A stretch of 10,855 nt of DNA, from contig JAZUKG010000166.1 in the NCBI GenBank assembly GCA_045643145.1, positions 1-10,855 on the forward strand. The letters are read 5' to 3'. Made by a program: the position numbers and the translations under genes. Positions 6,573-10,855 of the stretch are shown in pieces. Under the pieces are notes generated by a model. It was given only the letters and a program-made list of their open reading frames with translations, was not told where the DNA came from and ran no database searches. Each line of letters begins with the position of its first letter. Positions within the stretch are counted from its first letter, which is position 1. The DNA comes from SVFI01 sp045643145. GTDB lineage: Bacteria; Bacillota; Clostridia; Lachnospirales; Lachnospiraceae.

Positions 6573-8246
6573 CTATTTATTTTCAGAGCTTTCCAATATT
6601 TTTTCATAACATTTTTCTTCCTGCTCTTTTGTAAACTGCTGACAATTGATGGCTTCATCTGCAATACCTTCCGGGAAATTTTCTCTGATGGACTTCTCAT
6701 ACCTGCCACCGTCTTCAGCCTCCCAGTAATCAATCTCCATATCACCATCTTCTTTATATTTCATTTTGACCATAACCGGAACATGCGATGCACTCTTTTC
6801 TACAACCTTACCATTTACTACATCAGCATCCATATACATTGCCACTCCGTAGGTTGTAATATTGTTACCCTCTACTTCCGTTGCAAGCTCATAATAATCA
6901 GCTGCATTATATCTGCCTTCCATTTTGTTTGATATCTCAGAGAGAATTGCATCTTCTACTATCGTTTTTCTGGCAGCATCCTCTTCTTTATTCTTTCCTA
7001 TTTTTTCTTTGACTTCAGTGCCGTAATTCCAGCTTTTGATTGGATTTTCATCTTTGTCCATAGTAGTAATGACAAGATACATATCGGAATCAGAATCATA
7101 ATCAATATCCAGATAAACCTTTTCACCGGGTTTAAAATCACTGTTATCAGCATTTACCAAGCCGCCGCTTGAATTGGCGGTAGTAACATGAATCTGTCTG
7201 ACACCCTCATCTTCTACTACAAAATAAGCCTGATTCTGATCCAGGATGAGGGGCCAATATTTGCTGTTTTCAGGTGTTGCATTGTCTACTGCTGCATTTG
7301 CAAGTGCTGCTTTCGACTGATTTGTAAGGAATCCGACTGCAACAAATACGCAAATCAGAACAGAAGCTACCATACCCCAAAATCCGGGCTTTTTATAAGA
7401 CAATACATATTTAATTCTGGCCTTTACAGATACTTCGCCAAATGCCAGCGGACACGCTAAAATTCTTTGTCTGCTTACGCTTAAATTCAGTAAAGACTGA
7501 GAATATAAAACAGATTCTTCCTTGTTCATATCACAGATGACCTTTTCATCACATGCCAGCTCAATATCCTTGCAAAGTAAAATATAAGCGATCCAAACCA
7601 GCGGATTAAACCAGTGAAGCATCAATACCAAAAATCCCAATGGTTTCCATACGTGATCTTTTCTTTTTAAGTGCGCTTTTTCATGTGCTAATACATGCTC
7701 TTTTTCTTCGGCAGACAAATCTGAGGATACATAAATCTGAGGACGAATCACACCCAAAATGAATGGTGTTGCAATTCCATCACACATTTTTACGCCCGGT
7801 TCCAAAACTACCGATGCTTTTACCTTAAAATAAATGCGAAGATAACTAAACAAAGCATAGAATGCCAAAATCACAATTCCCACAGCCCATACGATAGTCG
7901 CTGCAAAAGCCAGAAGCTGTAACGGGTTGACAGAAGCATAAGGACTCGGACTAAAGCTTTTGCTCAAAACCGGATTTACCATCTGATTAATAGTGGAAAC
8001 ACCGGACTGAATCTGCGGATTTTTAGCCATAGTAATTTCCTGTGGTACAGGATTCGCAACTTTAATCAGGCTAAACGGACTCTCGATTTGAATCGGACAA
8101 AGCAGACGAATTGCTGCAATTCCCCACAGCATAACATTGATCCACTTGGGTGATTTTTTTAATATGACTCGTAAACAGATAACAGCAAGAATCAATAGAC
8201 TTCCTGTTATGCTCATATTTAACACTTTAAAAAATAATGATTCCAT
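6573..8246 (-). CDS. BlaR1/MecR1-like M56 zinc metallopeptidase sensor
   Basis: Integral membrane protein of 557 residues. Hydrophobic segments lie at about 10-29, 36-52, 108-136, 203-224 and 290-307. The cytoplasmic loop carries the zinc-protease motif HVLAHEKAH (His188, Glu189, His192), with the further ligand region ELACDE (229-234). In BlaR1 and MecR1 this domain inactivates the BlaI/MecI repressor when the outer sensor is bound. Here the C-terminal outer region (about 311-557) has no penicillin-binding SxxK or KTG motifs. Instead its last ~100 residues (VAMYMDADVVNG, SHVPVMVKMKY, DYWEAEDGG, FPEGI) resemble the C-terminal part of many clostridial M56 proteins of unknown signal. So it is a sensor protease, probably not for beta-lactams. 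AAAGGAG precedes the start. Its likely partner, a BlaI-type repressor, is encoded about 700 bp away beyond the HAD gene. Confidence 0.92.
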   Translation of the reverse strand: MESLFFKVLNMSITGSLLILAVICLRVILKKSPKWINVMLWGIAAIRLLCPIQIESPFSLIKVANPVPQEITMAKNPQIQSGVSTINQMVNPVLSKSFSPSPYASVNPLQLLAFAATIVWAVGIVILAFYALFSYLRIYFKVKASVVLEPGVKMCDGIATPFILGVIRPQIYVSSDLSAEEKEHVLAHEKAHLKRKDHVWKPLGFLVLMLHWFNPLVWIAYILLCKDIELACDEKVICDMNKEESVLYSQSLLNLSVSRQRILACPLAFGEVSVKARIKYVLSYKKPGFWGMVASVLICVFVAVGFLTNQSKAALANAAVDNATPENSKYWPLILDQNQAYFVVEDEGVRQIHVTTANSSGGLVNADNSDFKPGEKVYLDIDYDSDSDMYLVITTMDKDENPIKSWNYGTEVKEKIGKNKEEDAARKTIVEDAILSEISNKMEGRYNAADYYELATEVEGNNITTYGVAMYMDADVVNGKVVEKSASHVPVMVKMKYKEDGDMEIDYWEAEDGGRYEKSIRENFPEGIADEAINCQQFTKEQEEKCYEKILESSENK

Positions 8247-8288
8247 AACACACTCTCCTTTACTGCTTCCTTCTTCTCTATTCTGTGG

Positions 8289-8304
8289 TTGAAGTCGCCT
8301 TCAA
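8289..8304. repeat. Inverted repeat TTGAAG-N4-CTTCAA between divergent genes
   Basis: A perfect 6-bp inverted repeat with a 4-bp centre in the 90-bp divergent spacer between the M56 gene and the HAD gene. The left arm is the plus-strand -35; the right arm read on the minus strand is the same TTGAAG and could serve as a -35 toward the M56 gene, although the -10 there is poor. It may be an operator controlling both genes. Confidence 0.4.
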
Positions 8305-8317
8305 TTCATACTATGAT
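8289..8317 (+). promoter_or_regulatory. Promoter of the HAD nucleotidase gene
   Basis: -35 TTGAAG (8289-8294) and -10 TATGAT (8312-8317) with an exact 17-bp spacer, ending 19 bp before the start codon. Its -35 is one arm of the inverted repeat TTGAAGtcgcCTTCAA. Confidence 0.65.
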
Positions 8318-8336
8318 AAAGAAAAAGGAGATTATT

Positions 8337-8939
8337 ATGCGTATTTATATTGATTTTGATGATGTCATTTGTGAAACAGCCAGAAGCTTTTGTGAGCTCG
8401 CCCTTTCCTTATTCCAAATAGAGAAGCCATATGAAGAAGTACGATTTTTCAATCTTCAAAAGGCTTTTGGTTTAGATGAAAAGCAGTACAAACTCCTGAT
8501 GGCAGAAGGCCATACTCCGGAAACTCTTTCCTCATATACCGAAACCCCGGGGGCCTGCAAAACAATCAATGCATGGAAAAATACCGGACATGATGTAAAA
8601 ATAATTACCGGTCGCCCATTTGACTGCTACGAAATCTCCAGACAATGGCTTGATCAGCATGGACTCGAGGAAATCCCTTTATTTCATGTAAATAAATATG
8701 GCCGCGAAACCTTCTATCAGGATAATGAATATAACCTGTCTTTGGAGGACATGTATCGCCTCGATTTTGATTTCGCTGTTGAGGACTCTCCTTCTGCTTT
8801 TGAACATTTATCACATTTTACACACTGCGAAGTTGCTGTGTTTGACAGACCTTGGAATCAGGATGCTTTTCTCGATAAAAACTATCACAGATGCCGAGGC
8901 TGGGATGAAATAGATGCTCTGCTTCAAAAAATGATGTAG
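8337..8939 (+). CDS. HAD-superfamily 5'(3')-deoxyribonucleotidase-like phosphatase
   Basis: Cytoplasmic protein of 200 residues with HAD phosphatase motifs: motif I YIDFDDVIC with nucleophile Asp6 and Asp8, motif II IITGRP with Thr91, and motif IV FAVEDSPSA with Glu149-Asp150. The size, the DFDDV start and the overall pattern fit the NT5C family (deoxyribonucleoside monophosphate 5'-nucleotidases and related bacterial proteins), but the substrate is not shown. An upstream in-frame ATG would give 216 residues. I choose 8337 because GGAG lies six bases before it and the extra residues fall inside the promoter. It is the only plus-strand gene here. It lies between the M56 protease and BlaI-type repressor genes and ends seven bases short of the convergent repressor gene. 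Confidence 0.88.
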   Translation: MRIYIDFDDVICETARSFCELALSLFQIEKPYEEVRFFNLQKAFGLDEKQYKLLMAEGHTPETLSSYTETPGACKTINAWKNTGHDVKIITGRPFDCYEISRQWLDQHGLEEIPLFHVNKYGRETFYQDNEYNLSLEDMYRLDFDFAVEDSPSAFEHLSHFTHCEVAVFDRPWNQDAFLDKNYHRCRGWDEIDALLQKMM

Positions 8940-8946
8940 GTCTTTG

Positions 8947-9312
8947 TTATATTTCTTTTTTCGCTGCGTCAATCATTTGCTGAATTTCACTTATCTCATC
9001 CTTTGAAAGTTTCTTTCGATGAGTAAAAGCCGCAAGAAACGCCGGAAGAGAACCTTCAAAGGTTTCCTCTACAAACTGTTCACTCTGAACAGCAAAGAAT
9101 TCATCTTTGGTCAAAAGTGAGGTTACCTGTCCGTTTTCATTTTGAAAGATTCCTCTTTCACACAATCTTCTTAAAATGGTATAGGTTGTGGATTTATTCC
9201 AGTCAAGCTCTGCCTTGGCAAGCTTGGTCAGTTCACCGGAGGAAACTGGTTCATGATTCCAAATGATATCGGCAAAACGGGCTTCCACTACACCCAATTT
9301 TATTTCTCCCAT
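8947..9312 (-). CDS. BlaI/MecI/CopY-family transcriptional repressor
   Basis: A 121-residue DNA-binding protein. The N-terminal winged helix (about 4-72) includes EARFADIIWNHEPVSSGELTKLA and the recognition helix region WNKSTTYTILRRLCERGIF (38-56), diagnostic of BlaI/MecI repressors. The C-terminal part (about 73-121) is the helical dimer and cleavage region. In the family a dimer blocks its target promoters until the partner M56 protease cleaves or releases it. Two 17-bp dyads overlap its own promoter, so it is very probably autorepressed. AAGGA about nine bases upstream supports the start. There is no cysteine cluster of the CopY type, so copper sensing is unlikely. The usual direct blaI-blaR overlap is missing: the M56 gene is beyond the HAD gene. 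Confidence 0.93.
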   Translation of the reverse strand: MGEIKLGVVEARFADIIWNHEPVSSGELTKLAKAELDWNKSTTYTILRRLCERGIFQNENGQVTSLLTKDEFFAVQSEQFVEETFEGSLPAFLAAFTHRKKLSKDEISEIQQMIDAAKKEI

Positions 9313-9337
9313 AATACACTTCCTTTTTATTTTACTG

Positions 9338-9354
9338 GTTTACTACTTGTAAAC
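9338..9354. promoter_or_regulatory. Operator dyad 1 of the BlaI-type repressor
   Basis: GTTTACTACTTGTAAAC, a perfect 6-bp inverted repeat (GTTTAC/GTAAAC) with a 5-bp centre. It lies right at and after the expected transcription start of the repressor gene, between promoter and ribosome binding site. Confidence 0.75.
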
Positions 9355-9361
9355 TAACGTC

Positions 9362-9390
9362 AGTTTACTACCTGTAAACCACAGTGTCAA
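9362..9390 (-). promoter_or_regulatory. Promoter of the BlaI-type repressor gene
   Basis: A perfect -35 TTGACA (9390-9385 on the minus strand) and a -10 TAAACT (9367-9362) at 17-bp spacing. The -10 and most of the spacer are covered by operator dyad 2. Confidence 0.7.
9363..9379. promoter_or_regulatory. Operator dyad 2 of the BlaI-type repressor
   Basis: GTTTACTACCTGTAAAC differs from dyad 1 at one base of the centre. The two centres are 25 bp apart, about two and a half helical turns. It overlaps the -10 box and spacer, so binding would exclude RNA polymerase. Confidence 0.78.
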
Positions 9391-9407
9391 TCCTGCAAAT
9401 TCAATCT

Positions 9408-9439
9408 TTCGTATTTCTTAAGGATTCGTATTTCATAAG
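9408..9439. repeat. 15-bp tandem direct repeat upstream of the repressor promoter
   Basis: TTCGTATTTCTTAAG (9408-9422) is repeated as TTCGTATTTCATAAG (9425-9439), 14 of 15 identical, 17 bp apart. It lies upstream of the minus-strand -35 and could be a second regulator's site. The rest of this spacer up to the terminator shows nothing clear. Confidence 0.45.
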
Positions 9440-9467
9440 CCCTGCACCACAAGGCCGCGGTAAATAT

Positions 9468-9506
9468 AAAAAATCCGAGACCTGGTAAAATTCCATGTCT
9501 CGGATT
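9468..9506 (-). terminator. Intrinsic terminator of the esterase gene
   Basis: A perfect 10-bp stem AATCCGAGAC (9506-9497 on the minus strand) with GTCTCGGATT (9481-9472), a 15-nt loop, and a run of six T ending at 9468, about 18 bp after the esterase stop. Confidence 0.9.
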
Positions 9507-9523
9507 ATTATATTCTTCTCTTA

Positions 9524-10402
9524 TTATTTTGAATACTGATCAAAAAATTCAAGAATCAGATCATTTGTCTGAAAACCGGCATAGGATGCATCCGGCCAGG
9601 AATGTCTGCCGTCTGCAATTACCACAGACCAGACAAATTCATTATGTTTTTTTCCTGAATATTTTGTGCAGACAGATTTATCTGACAGTACTTCTTCTGT
9701 TTTATCTGAAAGCTGATTCGCACTTGCCCAGTAATCCATCACATCCTCAATAGCCGGAGCTTTTGAGGTCTTGTCAGAACCATTTGCCTTCATCGGAACA
9801 ACATCATCCTTGGTCCCGTAGATTTCCAAAACACCAATACCTGCCTTCTCTTTTTTGCTTTTCCATACACTTTCCGGCATCATTCCGGCAACACTGGCTA
9901 TCGCTGCAAAGGTTTCCGTCGCATCTACTGCCAGCCTTTGTGTCATAAACGCACCATTACTAAATCCTACGGCAAAGGTTCGTTTCGGATCGCCCTGATA
10001 TTCCTTTTGAAGATAAACCGCTAATGCTTTTAAGAAAGCAACATCATCCTTGTCTGATTCATCAAGGCCAGAATTCCATCCTATATATCCTTTCGAATCC
10101 GGTGTGGATGTAACATATGCTACGATATATCCTTTTTCGCAGGCTGCTTTCTCAAAATGTGTCTGCGAGGCAAAGGATTCTGCAGTGTTTCCATACCCAT
10201 GTAGCATAATGATAACTGGTCGGCTTTGTGCCTCTTCTTCCGGCAGAAATACATTGAATTTATGTTCCTGCTCCTGATACATACAGGAATATGCATTCGG
10301 ACTTTTTATCTCTGTCACTTCTTCAATCGTATCTGGCTTTTTACAGCCGCAAATTCCGATTATCGCCAGAATACACAAAAGTGTCCCGACAAATTTCTTC
10401 AT
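9524..10402 (-). CDS. Secreted lipoprotein esterase of the PHB-depolymerase/feruloyl-esterase type
   Basis: A 292-residue alpha/beta hydrolase. The N-terminus MKKFVGTLLCILAIIGICGCKK is a lipoprotein signal; cleavage before Cys20 (ICG|C) would leave a lipid-anchored protein on the outer face of the membrane. Motifs: VIIMLHGYGNTAESFA (oxyanion loop), VGFSNGAFMTQRLA with nucleophile Ser148, YGTKDDVVPM with probable Asp199, and DGRHSWP with His267, all as in the Esterase_PHB group (PHB depolymerases, feruloyl and acetylxylan esterases, LpqC-like). The most likely substrates are plant cell-wall esters or secreted polyesters; this cannot be settled from sequence alone. The ATG at 10402 is chosen because AAAGGTG lies eight bases before it; GTG 10411 and ATG 10408 are too close to it. 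It starts 27 bp after the Big_2 gene, probably one operon, and ends at a strong terminator. Confidence 0.88.
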   Translation of the reverse strand: MKKFVGTLLCILAIIGICGCKKPDTIEEVTEIKSPNAYSCMYQEQEHKFNVFLPEEEAQSRPVIIMLHGYGNTAESFASQTHFEKAACEKGYIVAYVTSTPDSKGYIGWNSGLDESDKDDVAFLKALAVYLQKEYQGDPKRTFAVGFSNGAFMTQRLAVDATETFAAIASVAGMMPESVWKSKKEKAGIGVLEIYGTKDDVVPMKANGSDKTSKAPAIEDVMDYWASANQLSDKTEEVLSDKSVCTKYSGKKHNEFVWSVVIADGRHSWPDASYAGFQTNDLILEFFDQYSK

Positions 10403-10429
10403 ATACATCACCTTTCAACATGGAACCCA

Positions 10430-10855
10430 TTAATAGCATTTGATACGGATGCTTCCCTTTTTACCGCTACCGTCAGTTGCATAAACTGTGATTTTAACAG
10501 TTCCTTTTTTCTTGGCTTTAACAACGCCTTTTTTACTAACTGTAGCAATCTTTTTATTACTACTTTTGTAAATGACTTTTTTACTGATATTTTTACTTGG
10601 AGTCAGTTTTACTTTAAGTTTTGTTTTCTTTTTCACCTTTAGCTTTTTCGCTCCGGTTACAGTCACTTTCTTGACCTGTTTTTTCATTACCTTAACAACA
10701 ACTGATTTTTGTACTCCGTTTGCAGTGGCTATGGTAATCGTTGCCTTTCCGGCTTTCTTTGCAGTAATTTTGCCTGTATCTGATACCGTTGCAATCTCCG
10801 GATTACTGCTCGAATAAGTCACAGTAGTGGCATCATCTAAGGCAGGTTCTGACTG
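10430..10855 (-). CDS. Lys-rich Big_2 (bacterial Ig-like) surface protein, C-terminal part
   Basis: The C-terminal 141 residues of a larger protein; the frame is open to the window edge. Two Big_2-type repeats are visible. The first (up to about residue 56) contains YSSSNPEIATVSDTGKITAKK and GKATITIAT. The second contains VTVTGAKKLKVKKKTKLKVKL, YKSSNKKIATVSKKGVVKAKK and GTVKITVYA. The SSNxxIATVSxxGxVxAKKxG core is the hallmark of the family, found in adhesins and extracellular carbohydrate enzymes. The second repeat is very rich in lysine, as often in Lachnospiraceae surface proteins, which may favour binding to negatively charged wall polymers. The protein ends KCY with no sortase motif or membrane helix, so any anchoring or catalytic domain must be upstream. 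It is followed closely by the lipoprotein esterase gene. Confidence 0.86.
   Translation of the reverse strand, partial: QSEPALDDATTVTYSSSNPEIATVSDTGKITAKKAGKATITIATANGVQKSVVVKVMKKQVKKVTVTGAKKLKVKKKTKLKVKLTPSKNISKKVIYKSSNKKIATVSKKGVVKAKKKGTVKITVYATDGSGKKGSIRIKCY

Noticed and set aside
10226..10817. Plus-strand frames rich in Phe and Thr near the right end
   Set aside because: They are the complement of the Lys-rich Big_2 gene: Lys codons read as Phe/Leu on the other strand give false hydrophobic frames.

Overview
The window looks like a chromosomal piece from a low-to-medium GC Clostridium-type Firmicute, most likely a Lachnospiraceae gut anaerobe. The signs are A/T-rich spacers, strong AGGAG-type ribosome binding sites, a FeoB-associated Cys-rich peptide, an aldo/keto reductase fused to a two-cluster ferredoxin tail, a BlaI/M56-peptidase pair and a Lys-rich Big_2 surface protein. 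Family placement is inference; no rRNA or tRNA is present to confirm it. Ten of eleven genes are on the minus strand. The exception is a HAD-type nucleotidase at 8337-8939.

Left part (1-4480): the N-terminal two thirds of glycerol kinase (glpK, cut by the window edge), a 58-residue FeoB-associated Cys-rich membrane peptide, a stand-alone reverse transcriptase (RT) of 404 residues, a 286-bp spacer, and ptsI (Enzyme I of the PEP-dependent sugar phosphotransferase system). The spacer is the most interesting part of the window. On the minus strand it carries a perfect -10 box, about 150 nt of potentially highly structured RNA closed by a long-range stem, an intrinsic terminator, and then the RT start. 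That promoter-RNA-terminator-RT order is the layout of retrons and of several defence-associated RTs, but the RT itself cannot be assigned to a known class by eye.

Middle (4486-6438): a membrane-anchored alpha/beta hydrolase with a possibly leaderless promoter, and an aldo/keto reductase with a C-terminal 2x[4Fe-4S] domain, each apparently with its own promoter.

Right part (6573-10855): a BlaR1-like M56 metallopeptidase sensor and its likely BlaI-type repressor, unusually separated by the oppositely oriented HAD gene. The repressor gene has a perfect TTGACA -35 box and two near-identical 17-bp dyads placed for autorepression. Then come a strong terminator, a secreted lipoprotein esterase of the PHB-depolymerase/feruloyl-esterase type, and the C-terminus of a Lys-rich surface protein with Big_2 immunoglobulin-like repeats, 27 bp upstream of the esterase and probably co-transcribed with it.

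No CRISPR array, insertion sequence, tRNA or rRNA was seen.
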